A stretch of DNA of 64,000 bases from Allorhizobium borbori (GTDB taxonomy: Bacteria; Pseudomonadota; Alphaproteobacteria; Rhizobiales; Rhizobiaceae). Below are positions 9,511-18,867 of this stretch, piece after piece; position 1 is the stretch's first letter, and each line of letters starts with the position of its first letter. Where the stretch lies: positions 1 through 64,000 of the forward strand of contig NZ_JACIDU010000019.1 in assembly GCF_014196535.1 (NCBI RefSeq), written 5' to 3'. The notes beneath the pieces are model-generated. The model ran no database searches and had not been told where the DNA came from. It was given only the letters and a program-made list of their open reading frames with translations. A program made the translations under genes and the position numbers.

Positions 9511-10161
9511 ATGGCAACCATCGGTCCCAACGAACTGTACTTCCTGATGCAGGGTCTCAAGTGGACGCTGGCGCTGACGATCATCGGCTTCATCGGGGGC
9601 GGTGTATTCGGTCTCGCGGTCGCGCTCGCCCGCACCTCGGAGGCCCCGTTCGCCCGCCGTTTCACCGCCGGCTATATTGCCATCTTCCAGGGCACGCCGC
9701 TTCTGATGCAGCTCTTCGTCGTCTATTATGGCGTAGCGCTGATGGGCTTCAACGTCGATGCCTGGGTCGCCGTTGCCGTCGCCTTCACGCTGCATGCCAG
9801 CGCCTTTCTCGGCGAAATCTGGCGCGGTGGCATCCAGGCCGTTCCGAAGGGACAGACGGAAGCGGCCAATGCACTTGGCCTGCATTACGTGTCGCGGATG
9901 AAGGACGTGGTCCTGCCCCAGGCGCTGCGCATCTCGCTGCCCGCAACAATCGGCTTTCTGGTGCAGCTCATCAAGGGCACTTCGCTTGCCGCCATCGTCG
10001 GGTTCGTCGAACTCTCGCGCGCCGGCCAGATCGTCTCCAACCAGACGTTCCGCCCCCTCACCGTCTTCGCCATCGTCGGCATCATCTATTTCCTGATCTG
10101 CTGGCCGCTCTCGCTTTGGGGCGCCAGCATGGAAAGGCGGCTGCAGACCGCTTCACGATGA
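9511..10161 (+). CDS. ABC importer permease, second subunit
   Basis: Second PAAT-type permease, 216 residues, with five hydrophobic segments and its own EAA loop (EAANALGLHYVSRMKDVVLP). It is paired with the permease 10 bases upstream to make the heterodimeric membrane channel. The following 51 bases contain an AAGGAGGAG ribosome binding site for the binding protein. The family normally moves amino acids; see the binding-protein entry for why the ligand may differ here. Confidence 0.9.
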   Translation: MATIGPNELYFLMQGLKWTLALTIIGFIGGGVFGLAVALARTSEAPFARRFTAGYIAIFQGTPLLMQLFVVYYGVALMGFNVDAWVAVAVAFTLHASAFLGEIWRGGIQAVPKGQTEAANALGLHYVSRMKDVVLPQALRISLPATIGFLVQLIKGTSLAAIVGFVELSRAGQIVSNQTFRPLTVFAIVGIIYFLICWPLSLWGASMERRLQTASR

Positions 10162-10212
10162 AGCCTCTGCATTCGCCAATACGCAGTTCATCAGCTTTGT
10201 AAGGAGGAGCAA

Positions 10213-11052
10213 ATGATGAGAAACAGCATGAAATTCGGGCGCCGCGCGGTGCTCGCTCTGGCCGCAGCAGCGGCAGTCCTGCCCTTTATCGCGCCGGTTG
10301 ATGCCTTCGCCGGCACCGTGGAGGAGGCCAAGGCCAAGGGCAAGGTCGTGATCGGCATTCAGGGCGACAACTCGCCGTGGGGCTTCGTGAATTCCAGCGG
10401 CGTGCAGGACGGTCTCGACGCCGACATCGGCAAGGCATTTGCCGAGTACATTGGCGTCAAGGCTGAGTTCGTGCCGCTGGCAGTCGCCAACCGCATTCCG
10501 GCCCTGCTCACCGGCAAGGTAGACGTACTCTTCGCCACGATGGGCATGACCGCCGAGCGCGCCAAGACCATCCAGTATTCCAAGCCCTATGCCGGCAACG
10601 TTCTCTCGGTCTATGGCCCGAAGGACAAGAAGATCGCCGGCTTTGACGATCTGACCGGCATGGCCGTCGGCGTGCCGAAGTCGAGCGCCATGGACACCAC
10701 GATCACCGCTGGCGCTGGCTCCAAGGCCAACATTCTGCGCTTCGACGACGATGCCGCCAACATTCAGGCCCTTATCGCCGGCCAGGTGGAAGCCGTCGGC
10801 GGTAATCAGTTCTATGGCGACCGCCTGAACGCGGCTGCCGCAGGCAAGTACGAAACCAAGTTCGACCTGACGACGCTCTATAACGGCGCAGGCACGCGCC
10901 CGGGCGAAAAGGACTGGAACGAAACCATCAATGCCTTCATCGACAAGATCAAGGCTGATGGCGAACTGACCAAGATCTACGCCAAGTGGATGAAGCGCGA
11001 GGTTCCGGCATTCCCGGATTCCCTGCCCGAAATCCCCTTCACCGTGAAGTAA
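10213..11052 (+). CDS. Periplasmic binding protein, PAAT type, with altered ligand pocket
   Basis: Exported binding protein of 279 residues (SBP family 3). A signal peptide occupies about residues 1-33 (basic start, hydrophobic [13 protein letters not shown], cleavage near AFA-G). In amino-acid-binding relatives an Arg holds the alpha-carboxylate and an Asp holds the alpha-amino group (R75 and D157 in GlnH numbering). Here the Arg is present (Arg116 in TAERAKTI), but the residue aligned with the Asp is Asn198 ([10 protein letters not shown]). That pattern fits a carboxylate without an amino group, such as quinate or shikimate. The ligand is my inference from this substitution and the neighbourhood; an amino acid ligand is not excluded. 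Confidence 0.88.
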   Translation: MMRNSMKFGRRAVLALAAAAAVLPFIAPVDAFAGTVEEAKAKGKVVIGIQGDNSPWGFVNSSGVQDGLDADIGKAFAEYIGVKAEFVPLAVANRIPALLTGKVDVLFATMGMTAERAKTIQYSKPYAGNVLSVYGPKDKKIAGFDDLTGMAVGVPKSSAMDTTITAGAGSKANILRFDDDAANIQALIAGQVEAVGGNQFYGDRLNAAAAGKYETKFDLTTLYNGAGTRPGEKDWNETINAFIDKIKADGELTKIYAKWMKREVPAFPDSLPEIPFTVK

Positions 11053-11065
11053 CGAGGAGGTTTCC

Positions 11066-11827
11066 ATGCCGCAATCCGCCGCCGCTCAGGCTCCGCTGAT
11101 CGCCCTTGATGGCGTTGGAAAGTGGTATGGAGCCTACCACGCATTGAAAAACGTCAACATGACGGTTCGCAAGGGCGAGAAGATCGTTCTTTGCGGCCCG
11201 TCCGGCTCGGGAAAATCGACGCTGATCCGCTGCATCAACCATCTGGAAGAAATCCAGGAGGGCAAGATCACCGTCGAGGGCACCACGCTGACCGCCTCCG
11301 CCCGCACCATCGATGCGGTGCGCCGGGAGGTCGGCATGGTGTTCCAGAGCTTCAACCTCTTTCCGCACAAGACCATCATGGAAAACTGCACGCTTGCCCC
11401 CATGCGGGTGAAGGGCGTTTCCAAGGCGGATGCGGAAGCCACCGCGCGCAAATATCTCGAGCGTGTGCGCATCATCGATCAGGCCGACAAGTACCCGGCA
11501 CAGCTTTCGGGTGGCCAGCAGCAGCGTGCTGCTATCGCCCGCGCGCTATGCATGGAGCCGAAAGCCATGCTGTTCGACGAGCCGACCTCGGCGCTCGATC
11601 CGGAAATGGTCAAGGAAGTGCTCGACACGATGATCGGCCTTGCCCGCGACGGCATGACGATGATCTGCGTCACCCATGAAATGGGCTTCGCCCGGCAGGT
11701 CGCCGACCGTGTTGTGTTCATGGCCTCGGGCGAGATCATTGAAGAAGGGCCGCCGGAGGAGTTCTTCCGCGACCCGAAGCACCAGCGCACCCGCACCTTC
11801 CTGGGCGAAATTCTCGCGCATCACTGA
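11066..11827 (+). CDS. ABC importer ATPase, PAAT type
   Basis: ATP-binding subunit of 253 residues energising the preceding permeases. All motifs are intact: Walker [11 protein letters not shown]-loop [11 protein letters not shown], signature LSGGQQQR, Walker [14 protein letters not shown] and switch His in CVTHEM. It lies 13 bases after the binding-protein gene, with GAGGAGG just before the ATG. A GC-rich hairpin follows the gene. Confidence 0.93.
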   Translation: MPQSAAAQAPLIALDGVGKWYGAYHALKNVNMTVRKGEKIVLCGPSGSGKSTLIRCINHLEEIQEGKITVEGTTLTASARTIDAVRREVGMVFQSFNLFPHKTIMENCTLAPMRVKGVSKADAEATARKYLERVRIIDQADKYPAQLSGGQQQRAAIARALCMEPKAMLFDEPTSALDPEMVKEVLDTMIGLARDGMTMICVTHEMGFARQVADRVVFMASGEIIEEGPPEEFFRDPKHQRTRTFLGEILAHH

Positions 11828-11833
11828 AGCGCG

Positions 11834-11851
11834 CGGCGGGGCAACCCGCCG
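11834..11851 (+). terminator. Hairpin between importer and quinate/shikimate dehydrogenase genes
   Basis: CGGCGGG and CCCGCCG pair around a GCAA loop 7 bases after the ATPase stop. There is no clear T-run, so it may attenuate or stabilise the 3' end of the transporter message instead of fully terminating it. Confidence 0.4.
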
Positions 11852-11883
11852 CCCCTTCCACGCCGAACGAACGGTCCGCAACC

Positions 11884-12753
11884 ATGACAGAACGAAACAC
11901 CTATCGCGTTGCCCTGATCGGCGCCGATATCCAGCTTTCAAAAACACCCGCGCTGCACATGCGCGAAGGTGCTGCCCACGGGCTCGACTACAAATACGAA
12001 CTGGTCGACATTCACGCCCGTCACCTGCCTGAAAGCGCCCTGCCCGATCTTGTTTCGGAACTCGAAGGGCGCGGCTTCGCAGGAACCAACATCACCCATC
12101 CCTTCAAGCAAGCCGTTATTGCCCATCTCGACAGTCTTTCCGAAGATGCAAGGATGCTGGGCGCGGTCAACACCGTCGTGTTCCGGGACGGCAAGCGCAT
12201 CGGCCATAACACCGACTGGTATGGGTTTTACGAGAGCTTTCAGCGCGGCCTGCCGGACGCAAAGCGCGACAGGGCACTCCTGATCGGTGCAGGCGGGGCC
12301 GGCGTGGCCGTGGCCCATGCTGCTTTGAAGCTCGGCATAGTGCATCTCGACATTTTCGATCAGGACAAGAACCGAGCCATCAAGCTGGCTACCGACCTCA
12401 ACGCGCGTTTCGGTAGCCCCCGCGCCTTCGCCGTCGACGCGCCGGCGGATTCGCTGCAGCACGCGGATGGCCTCATTCACGCGACGCCGGTTGGCATGCC
12501 CGCGCATCCCGGCATTCCGGTTTCGCCGGACCTGATCGAACCACGCCATTGGGTGGCCGATATCGTCTATATGCCCCTCGTCACCCAACTTCTGGCGACA
12601 GCGGCGAGCAAGGGCTGCCGGACACTGCCCGGTGGCGGCATGACCGTGTTTCAGGCGGTCGAAGCCTTCCGGCTTTTCTGCGGGCGCGAGCCGGACCCTG
12701 TCCGCATGACCGCCCACTTTACCGAAATGTGCCTTGCGGAGGGTGTAGCATGA
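11884..12753 (+). CDS. Quinate/shikimate dehydrogenase, NAD type (QsuD-like)
   Basis: Shikimate-dehydrogenase-fold enzyme of 289 residues, likely oxidising quinate to 3-dehydroquinate and/or shikimate to 3-dehydroshikimate. The substrate pocket has Ser19 and Thr21 in LSKTPALH; Thr in place of the second Ser is the arrangement I recall from Corynebacterium QsuD, to which the whole sequence is very like ([21 protein letters not shown], WVxDxVYMP). The catalytic pair is Lys75 and Asp111 (NTDWYG). Cofactor strand 2 ends in Asp159 (DIFDQD) with no NRT motif, which indicates NAD, as expected for a catabolic enzyme. The next gene overlaps by 4 bases. Confidence 0.88.
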   Translation: MTERNTYRVALIGADIQLSKTPALHMREGAAHGLDYKYELVDIHARHLPESALPDLVSELEGRGFAGTNITHPFKQAVIAHLDSLSEDARMLGAVNTVVFRDGKRIGHNTDWYGFYESFQRGLPDAKRDRALLIGAGGAGVAVAHAALKLGIVHLDIFDQDKNRAIKLATDLNARFGSPRAFAVDAPADSLQHADGLIHATPVGMPAHPGIPVSPDLIEPRHWVADIVYMPLVTQLLATAASKGCRTLPGGGMTVFQAVEAFRLFCGREPDPVRMTAHFTEMCLAEGVA

Positions 12754-13187
12754 GCCTTTTTTACGTTCTGAACGGTCCGAACCTCAACCTGCTTGGCCAG
12801 CGTCAGCCGGAAATCTACGGACGCGAGACGATGGCGGATGTCGAGGCAAACTGCCGCAAGGTGGCGGAAGCCGCCGGCCACGAGATCTTATTCGCCCAGA
12901 GCAATCGCGAATATGAGTTGATCGACTGGATTCACGAAGCGCGCGGCAAGGCGGCGGGCATCGTCATCAATCCGGGCGCCTTCACCCACACCTCGGTGGC
13001 GATCCTCGATGCGCTGAATACCTTCGAAGCGCCGGTGATCGAGGTGCATATCTCGAACATCCACAAGCGCGAGGTCTTCCGCCATCATTCCTACGTTTCC
13101 ACACGCGCGGAAGGGGTGATCGCCGGCCTTGGTGTCGAAGGTTATGAGGCGGCGCTCCGCCACCTCATTGGCCGTCTTTCGCGATAG
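12750..13187 (+). CDS. aroQ: Type II 3-dehydroquinate dehydratase, probably catabolic
   Basis: Dodecamer-type dehydroquinase of 145 residues converting 3-dehydroquinate to 3-dehydroshikimate. Landmarks: [17 protein letters not shown] with catalytic Tyr23, NPGAFTHTS, and EVHISN with catalytic His100. The family symbol is aroQ; catabolic copies are also called quiB/qsuC. It overlaps the preceding dehydrogenase (ATGA), so both should be made together to feed QuiC. Its last 23 bases overlap the end of the convergent tetR gene. The longer in-frame region upstream lies inside the previous gene. Confidence 0.93.
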   Translation: MSLFYVLNGPNLNLLGQRQPEIYGRETMADVEANCRKVAEAAGHEILFAQSNREYELIDWIHEARGKAAGIVINPGAFTHTSVAILDALNTFEAPVIEVHISNIHKREVFRHHSYVSTRAEGVIAGLGVEGYEAALRHLIGRLSR

Positions 13188-13860
13188 CGCCCATATGTTC
13201 GGGCTGCAGCACATAGCGCAACACCATGTCGGCCACATGGCGCGACAGGGTGTCCTGCCCGTCTGCGGTAAAGAGGCCATCGCCGAAAATGAACGAGAAG
13301 GTGGCCGCATTCGAAACATTGAAAAAGGACAGGGCGCTGATCTGCCAGTGCAGTTCCAGCGGATCGACGCCCAGCCGGAAAACGCCGCTGTCCTGCCCGC
13401 GTGTCAACACCGCCTCCAGGGCTTCGATGGCCTGCTGGTTCAACGCGCGAATGGTTCTGGAAAGCTGCATGTGGCGGCCGTGATGGATGTTCTCGATCAT
13501 GACCATGCGGATGAAGGCCGGATTTCGGCGGTGGTGGTCGAAGGTGAAGCGACAGAGTTTGCCGAGGGCAGCGACCGGATCGAGCCCGTCGAGTTCGAGG
13601 TTGCTTTCGCCGCCACGCACCTTGCCATAGGCTTCTTCCAGAACATGCTGGTAAAGCCCTTCCTTGTCGCCGAAATAGTAATAGATCATGCGCTTGGATG
13701 TGCGCGTGCGTGCCGCAATCTCATCGATCCGCGCGCCGGAAAGCCCGTTCTGGGAAAACTCCTCCATGGCAACCGAAAGAATATCGCGGCGAACCCCCTC
13801 GGGGTCCCGCTTTGCCGGACGGGCCTCCTTGCTCTCATTCACCGTCGCGTTCCGTTTCAT
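13165..13860 (-). CDS. TetR-family regulator of the quinate/shikimate genes
   Basis: 231-residue TetR repressor. The DNA-binding domain is at about residues 20-75 ([40 protein letters not shown]); the rest is an alpha-helical ligand domain ending with a TetR C-terminal region. It is divergent from quiC and convergent with aroQ. The shared element AACTAAYTRGTAC before quiC/tetR and before the importer operon suggests it controls both and itself. The effector is unknown; an intermediate such as shikimate or dehydroshikimate is a reasonable guess. Confidence 0.9.
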   Translation of the reverse strand: MKRNATVNESKEARPAKRDPEGVRRDILSVAMEEFSQNGLSGARIDEIAARTRTSKRMIYYYFGDKEGLYQHVLEEAYGKVRGGESNLELDGLDPVAALGKLCRFTFDHHRRNPAFIRMVMIENIHHGRHMQLSRTIRALNQQAIEALEAVLTRGQDSGVFRLGVDPLELHWQISALSFFNVSNAATFSFIFGDGLFTADGQDTLSRHVADMVLRYVLQPEHMGAIAKDGQ

Positions 13861-13904
13861 CGTTCCCTCATCATCGGGCCCGGTCTTGAATCGCGCCCAT
13901 TATT

Positions 13905-13917
13905 AACTAATTAGTAC
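13905..13917. promoter_or_regulatory. Candidate TetR operator between tetR and quiC
   Basis: AACTAATTAGTAC contains the perfect 10-bp palindrome ACTAATTAGT (13906-13915) and matches the element at 8666-8678 at 11 of 13 positions. It lies 45 bases from the tetR start and 24 bases from the quiC start, so one bound dimer could repress both. Confidence 0.65.
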
Positions 13918-13940
13918 ATAAAGCCGAAAAGGAAGGCAAT

Positions 13941-15878
13941 ATGGCCAGCCAAGAGACAAGCAATCAGAGCGTGAAGATGCGGACCTCGATCGCGACGGTC
14001 TCCATCAGCGGCGAGTTTCCGGAAAAGCTGGCGGCAATTGCTCGGGCCGGCTTCACCGGTGTCGAGATCTTCGAAAACGACTTCTTGACCTATGATGCTT
14101 CCCCACGCGACGTGGCGAAGATGGCAGAGGATCATGGGCTTGAGATTACGCTCTTCCAACCCTTCCGCGATTTCGAGGGCATGCCCGAACCACTGCGCAG
14201 GCGCGCCTTCGAACGCGCCGAGCGCAAGTTCGAGATCATGAACGAACTCGGCACCGATCTCATGCTGATCTGCTCAAACGTGTCGCCCGTTTCGCTTGGC
14301 GGCATCGACCGCGCCGCAGCCGATTTCCGCGAACTGGGCACCATGGCGGCCCGCCATGGCGTGCGAGTGGGTTACGAGGCACTCGCCTGGGGCCGGCACG
14401 TCAACGATCACCGCGATGCGTGGGAAATTGTCCGCCGCACCGATCATCCCAATGTCGGCATCATTCTCGACAGTTTCCATACGCTTTCCCGCAAGATCGA
14501 CCCGAACTCGATCCGCTCTATCCCCGGCGACAAGATCTTCATCGTGCAGCTTGCCGATGCGCCACTGTTCGACATGGACCTGCTCTACTGGAGCCGCCAT
14601 TTCCGTAACATGCCGGGCGAAGGCGATCTGCCAGTGGTGGATTTCATGCGTGCCGTAGCCGCCACCGGTTATACTGGCCCGCTGTCGCTGGAAATCTTCA
14701 ACGACCAGTTCCGCGGAGGTTCGGCCCGGGCGCTCGCCGAGGACGGTCATCGTTCTCTCGTCAACGTCATGGACCGGGTGAAGCGGCTGGAGCCTGATAT
14801 CCGCATCGACGTGCCTGACATGCCGGACCGTGTTGAGACGCAGGGTGTGGAATTCGTTGAGTTTACCACCGCGCCGGAAGAAAAGGCCAACCTGACGGCG
14901 CTGCTTGGGACGCTCGGCTTCACGTACACCGCGCGCCACCGCAACCGCGCCGTCGATCTCTATACGCAGGGCGATATCCGTATCGTCATCAACACGGACA
15001 GTACCGGCGACAGCTTTGCCGGCGCGTCCTACTCGGTCCACGGCACGAATGCCTATGCCTTTGGCCTGAAAGTGAACAATGCCGGGGATGCGCTGAAGCG
15101 TGCCGCAGCCCTTGGCGCGCCTACCTTTTCCGAACCGCGCAAGCCGGGCGAAGTCACGGTGCCTGCCATTCAGGGCGTGGGTAACGGTGTGATCTACTTT
15201 CTCGACGGCTCACCCGCACTCGCCTCCATCTGGCAGAACGAGTTCGAACCCGTGGAAGCCCCAAAGACCACCGCCAACGCCCGCCTGACGCGCATCGACC
15301 ATCTGGCGCAGACCACCCATTACGACGAGATGCTGACCTGGCTTCTGTTCTACACCTCGATCTTTTCCACCCGGCGCACGCCGATGGTTGACGTGGTCGA
15401 TCCCGGCGGGCTGGTGCGCAGTCAGGCCATAGAGAGTGAGCCCGAACCGCTGTTCCGTCTGACGATGAATGGTGCCGACAGCCGTAAGACCTTTGCCGGC
15501 AAGTTCCTTGCCGAAGGCTTCGGTACCAGTATACAGCACATCGCCTTTGCGACGAACGACATCTTCGCGACCGCAAAGGCCCTGACTACGCTCGGCTTTC
15601 AGGCGCTGCCGATTTCGCGGAACTATTATGAGGATCTGGAAGCCCGTTTCGGCCTCGACCCGGACTTTTCCGACGCAATGCGCGAGGCCGGCATTCTCTA
15701 TGACCGCGACGATAATGGCGAGTATTTCCAGATCTATAGCCGCACCTTCGGCGAGGGTTTCTTCTTCGAGATCATCGAGCGGCGGGGCGCCTATGCAGGC
15801 TATGGCGCGATGAACGCCCCGTTCCGCATCGCCGCCCAACGGCGCCTGCTGCGCCCGGAAGGAATGCCGAAGCGATGA
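13941..15878 (+). CDS. quiC: 3-dehydroshikimate dehydratase fused to an HPPD-like domain
   Basis: 645-residue two-domain protein. The N-terminal half (about 10-285) is an AP-endonuclease-2/sugar-phosphate-isomerase TIM barrel carrying the likely divalent-metal ligands in GYEALAWG, ILDSFH, VQLADAP and LEIFND. The C-terminal half (about 295-640) has two vicinal-oxygen-chelate modules as in 4-hydroxyphenylpyruvate dioxygenase (IDHLAQTTH, FGTSIQHIAFATND, FFFEIIERRGAYAGYG). This fusion is the QuiC1 type described in pseudomonads; it dehydrates 3-dehydroshikimate to protocatechuate and so links the hydroaromatic genes to pcaHG. GGAAGG lies 5 bases before the ATG. The lysR gene follows after 4 bases. 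Confidence 0.93.
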   Translation: MASQETSNQSVKMRTSIATVSISGEFPEKLAAIARAGFTGVEIFENDFLTYDASPRDVAKMAEDHGLEITLFQPFRDFEGMPEPLRRRAFERAERKFEIMNELGTDLMLICSNVSPVSLGGIDRAAADFRELGTMAARHGVRVGYEALAWGRHVNDHRDAWEIVRRTDHPNVGIILDSFHTLSRKIDPNSIRSIPGDKIFIVQLADAPLFDMDLLYWSRHFRNMPGEGDLPVVDFMRAVAATGYTGPLSLEIFNDQFRGGSARALAEDGHRSLVNVMDRVKRLEPDIRIDVPDMPDRVETQGVEFVEFTTAPEEKANLTALLGTLGFTYTARHRNRAVDLYTQGDIRIVINTDSTGDSFAGASYSVHGTNAYAFGLKVNNAGDALKRAAALGAPTFSEPRKPGEVTVPAIQGVGNGVIYFLDGSPALASIWQNEFEPVEAPKTTANARLTRIDHLAQTTHYDEMLTWLLFYTSIFSTRRTPMVDVVDPGGLVRSQAIESEPEPLFRLTMNGADSRKTFAGKFLAEGFGTSIQHIAFATNDIFATAKALTTLGFQALPISRNYYEDLEARFGLDPDFSDAMREAGILYDRDDNGEYFQIYSRTFGEGFFFEIIERRGAYAGYGAMNAPFRIAAQRRLLRPEGMPKR

Positions 15879-15882
15879 ACGC

Positions 15883-16812
15883 ATGAAGGATCTGACGCTT
15901 AGACAGATCGAGGTGATCCGCGCGGTGATGATTGCCGGCACCATTCAGGGTGCCGCCGATCTCCTCAACGTCTCGGCGCCCGGCATCAGTCGCCTTCTGA
16001 AGCACACCGAAGATGGGCTCGGCGTGCGTCTGTTCGAACGCAAGGCCGGCGTCTTCGTGCCCGCGACGGAATCGCAGGCAATCTTCGAAATGCTCAATCA
16101 GGTTTACCGGCAGATGGAAAACCTGAATGCTGCCGTTTCCTCCTTGCAGAAGGGGCAGGATTTTGCACTGTCCTTCGCCTCTGCGCCCTCCATCGCACAG
16201 TTTGTCGCGGTGCGCGTCATCAAGCATCTGCGCCAGCGCTTTCCCGATCTGATGATCGACCTCGACATCCTGAAGATCGAGGAAACGCTGGATTATCTGC
16301 TGCTGGAACGTGGCGAGGTGGTCATCATGAGTTCGCCGGTCGATAATCCCGCCGTGCGCAACAAACCCCTGGCGCGCGGACGCATTCTCGCCATCATGCC
16401 GGAGGGCCACCCGCTTGCCGAACACGACGCCGTGTCCGTACACGACATCGTGCGCCATCCCTTTATCGGCGTCGATCCCGACGATCCCTATGGCCGCCTT
16501 CTGGCCCACCCCTTCCGCGAAGCCGGCATCGAGCCGCGCCACACATTGCGCGGACGCTTCTCGCAAAGCATCGTCACCCTCGTGCGGCAGGGCCTCGGCG
16601 TGGCGGTCATCGATGAATTCTCGGTGGCCGATCCGCAGATCCCCGGCCTGGTGCGCCGCCCGCTGAAGGAACCGGCGACGATCACGCCCTATGCCATTCA
16701 CAAGCGCGGGCGCCAGCTTTCAAGCTTCACTGAACACGCCATCCGTCACTTCCAGCAGGAGCTTGCGGCCATCGCGCTGCGTCCGCTCGGCAATCCGCCG
16801 CCCTTAACCTGA
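15883..16812 (+). CDS. LysR-family regulator
   Basis: 309-residue LysR-type protein with an N-terminal winged helix (LRQIEVIRAVMIAGTIQGAA, ISRLLKHTEDGLGVRLFERK) and an effector-binding domain. It follows quiC by 4 bases and precedes a shikimate dehydrogenase gene, so it is probably made from the quiC transcript. Its target is not evident. The dyad TAACC-TGA-GGTTA at 16805-16817, overlapping its stop codon and lying before the next gene, could be a LysR-type site. Confidence 0.9.
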   Translation: MKDLTLRQIEVIRAVMIAGTIQGAADLLNVSAPGISRLLKHTEDGLGVRLFERKAGVFVPATESQAIFEMLNQVYRQMENLNAAVSSLQKGQDFALSFASAPSIAQFVAVRVIKHLRQRFPDLMIDLDILKIEETLDYLLLERGEVVIMSSPVDNPAVRNKPLARGRILAIMPEGHPLAEHDAVSVHDIVRHPFIGVDPDDPYGRLLAHPFREAGIEPRHTLRGRFSQSIVTLVRQGLGVAVIDEFSVADPQIPGLVRRPLKEPATITPYAIHKRGRQLSSFTEHAIRHFQQELAAIALRPLGNPPPLT

Positions 16813-16898
16813 GGTTACGCTGACCGCGATCCCGGTATTTGCGGTTATGGACAAGCCGGGAAAGGATTGCGTCACCTCTCTTTGCGAAGAAACGAAGC

Positions 16899-17747
16899 AT
16901 GACAGATACAATTCATCTCGGCCTGATCGGTGACAATATCGGCAAGTCGCTTTCACCGCGCCTGCATGGGCTGGCCGCCGCCCAGAACAAACGCACCGTC
17001 GTCTATGATCGCCTGATCCCTGCCGAGCGCGGCGTTGATTTCGATACCCTGTTCGATACCATCGCCGCCGGTGACTATCGCGGCGTCAACGTCACCTATC
17101 CCTACAAGGAGCGGGCCGCCCGACGGGTCAGGATCGATGATCCGCTGGTGCGCGCCATCGGCGCGGTCAACACCGTGCTGTTCGATGAAGGCGGTCCGCA
17201 CGGTTTCAACACCGATTACAGCGGCTTCATCGCCGCCTATCGTCGCGTGCGTGGCGATACCCCACTCGGCCCCGTTCTGATGATCGGCGCTGGCGGCGTC
17301 GGTAAAGCCATCGCCTTTGCTCTCATCGCGCTTGGCCTTCAGGAAATCCGCATCGTCGATCGTGATCTGGCGCGCGCGACGGCGCTCGCCGATGCGTTGA
17401 AGGCGGAAAGGCCGGATCTCATCATCCGTATCGGCAGCGATGCAACGGGCCTTGCCGCTGGCGCACGCGGACTTGTCAATGGTACGCCGGTCGGCATGAT
17501 CGGCTACGACGGCACCCCCCTTGAGCGCACCGCTATGAAGGGAGCCGCCTGGGTGTTCGACGCTGTGTATACGCCGCTCGAAACACAGTTTCTCAGGGAC
17601 GCCGTGGCGGAAGGGCTACAGGCCATTTCCGGCTATGAGCTCTTTATCGGGCAAGGCGTCGATGCCTGGCGCATCTTCACGGGCTTGCCGGTGGACGAGC
17701 AGCGACTGCGCAAGGCGCTGGACGGCGGAGAGAACTCCGCCGTCTGA
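16899..17747 (+). CDS. Shikimate dehydrogenase paralogue 2, NAD type
   Basis: 282-residue shikimate-dehydrogenase-fold enzyme. The shikimate clamp Ser17-x-Ser19 (KSLSPRLHG) is intact, as are Lys70 (NVTYPYK), Asn91 and Asp106 (NTDYSG). Strand 2 of the nucleotide domain ends IVDRD (Asp154), predicting NAD and thus an oxidative, catabolic role. This copy looks the most like a true shikimate dehydrogenase of the four in the window, so shikimate to 3-dehydroshikimate for QuiC is the best guess. Start at 16899 chosen for the TIHLGLIGDNIGKSLSP opening; the frame is open to 16839. Its last codons form a hairpin. Confidence 0.88.
   Translation: MTDTIHLGLIGDNIGKSLSPRLHGLAAAQNKRTVVYDRLIPAERGVDFDTLFDTIAAGDYRGVNVTYPYKERAARRVRIDDPLVRAIGAVNTVLFDEGGPHGFNTDYSGFIAAYRRVRGDTPLGPVLMIGAGGVGKAIAFALIALGLQEIRIVDRDLARATALADALKAERPDLIIRIGSDATGLAAGARGLVNGTPVGMIGYDGTPLERTAMKGAAWVFDAVYTPLETQFLRDAVAEGLQAISGYELFIGQGVDAWRIFTGLPVDEQRLRKALDGGENSAV
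17721..17744. terminator. Hairpin formed by the last codons of the dehydrogenase gene
   Basis: GACGGCGGAG and CTCCGCCGTC form a perfect 10-bp stem with an AGAA loop immediately before the TGA. It lies between two convergent genes whose stops are about 10 bases apart. No T-run follows, so this may be a transcript-end stabiliser or a factor-assisted terminator. Confidence 0.55.
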
Positions 17748-17756
17748 GGCATGCTG

Positions 17757-18821
17757 CTACACCGTATCGAGCGGCGAGAGGTCCACCGTTACCGTCTCTC
17801 CGCGTTCAGCGGCGGTGCGAATCGCATCCAGAACGATCAGGTTCACGGTTGCATCGCGCGCGGAAACGAGCGGGGCACCACCATTCCGGATCAAGTCTGC
17901 GAAATGGGCGAGCTGCGCTTCGTAAGCGTCGGCGGGCTCAAAAGCGAGCTTCGACGGCCTCAGTTTACGGGTCCAGTCCGGCTCGCCTTCCGGTTCCCAG
18001 AGCGTCAGGTCCGGCAGGGACAGCCCCGCCCGGCTGCCAGCATAATGATGCGCCGTCACCGGATGGGCCGGGAACCGGGCAAGGTTTTCACCGGCGGAAA
18101 GGTCCCAGGCCCAGGGCCCGGTGGCTGCATCGGAAATGCAAAGCGTTGCCAGCCCGCCCTTCACAAAGGTCAGCGCCACGGCAGCGGTGTCTTCCACCGA
18201 AAAGCCGCGCCGGCCGTGGCTGGCAATGGCCTGCACGCTCGCCACCTCCCCGAAGAAGTGGCGCATAAGGTCGATTTCATGAACGAGGTTGATGAGCAAA
18301 GGTCCGCCAGCCCCCGGCGCACGCCGCCATGTCGCCTCGAAATAGGAGGAGGGCTTGGCGAGAGAGCAGGTGACCGTGGCCATCACAAGATCGCCGATCT
18401 TGCCGCCGTGGATCGCGGCATGAGCCGCACGAATGATGGGGTTGTGACGGCGGTGGTGGCCAACCAGCAGCGGTACGCCCGCCTTTTCAGCCAATCCGAT
18501 CAGGCTCAACGCAGATTCGAGGCTTTCGGCCACCGGTTTTTCCAAAAGCACCGGAATGCCGGCATTGAGGAGCGCTGCCGATACCGGCAGATGCGTTTCA
18601 TTCGGCGTCGCCACGATGGCGGCATCGGCAAGTCCGGCATCGATAAGTGCGGCCACATCCGGCATGCACGGTACGCCGAGCGTATCGGCCAGGGACCGGC
18701 CCGAGGGTGCCGGATCGACCAATGCCGCAAGCCGCATCCCCTCCATCTTGCCAAGCGTGTCGATATGGGTGCGCCCGATGGCGCCCGCGCCGATGACGGC
18801 AACGCCGATTTTTCCTGTCAT
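17757..18821 (-). CDS. Gfo/Idh/MocA-family NAD(P)-dependent oxidoreductase
   Basis: 354-residue two-domain oxidoreductase. The Rossmann part begins IGVAVIGAGAIGRTHI; the conserved EKP motif (LLEKPVAES) holds the catalytic Lys region, and GHHRRHNP and LVHEIDLMRHFFGE lie in the substrate domain. The family acts on hydroxyl groups of sugars, inositols and cyclic acids, so a ring-hydroxy acid is plausible here. Substrate not assignable. It is divergent from the epimerase gene across a region with a candidate IclR-type site. Start 18821 chosen for the normal N-terminus; the open frame extends far upstream into non-family sequence. Confidence 0.88.
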   Translation of the reverse strand: MTGKIGVAVIGAGAIGRTHIDTLGKMEGMRLAALVDPAPSGRSLADTLGVPCMPDVAALIDAGLADAAIVATPNETHLPVSAALLNAGIPVLLEKPVAESLESALSLIGLAEKAGVPLLVGHHRRHNPIIRAAHAAIHGGKIGDLVMATVTCSLAKPSSYFEATWRRAPGAGGPLLINLVHEIDLMRHFFGEVASVQAIASHGRRGFSVEDTAAVALTFVKGGLATLCISDAATGPWAWDLSAGENLARFPAHPVTAHHYAGSRAGLSLPDLTLWEPEGEPDWTRKLRPSKLAFEPADAYEAQLAHFADLIRNGGAPLVSARDATVNLIVLDAIRTAAERGETVTVDLSPLDTV

Positions 18822-18867
18822 GCGATCCTCCCTGATCAATGCAGGCAGGGTAGCAAAACAAAAATAA

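Noticed and set aside
13941-15878. Annotation of quiC as 4-hydroxyphenylpyruvate dioxygenase
   Set aside because: The C-terminal half has that fold, but the N-terminal TIM barrel and the neighbouring dehydroquinase and shikimate dehydrogenases point to dehydroshikimate dehydratase.
16805-16817. TAACC-TGA-GGTTA dyad as a PcaQ operator
   Set aside because: The spacing (3) differs from the four-base spacing of the PcaQ-like dyad, it overlaps a stop codon, and one short dyad is weak evidence.
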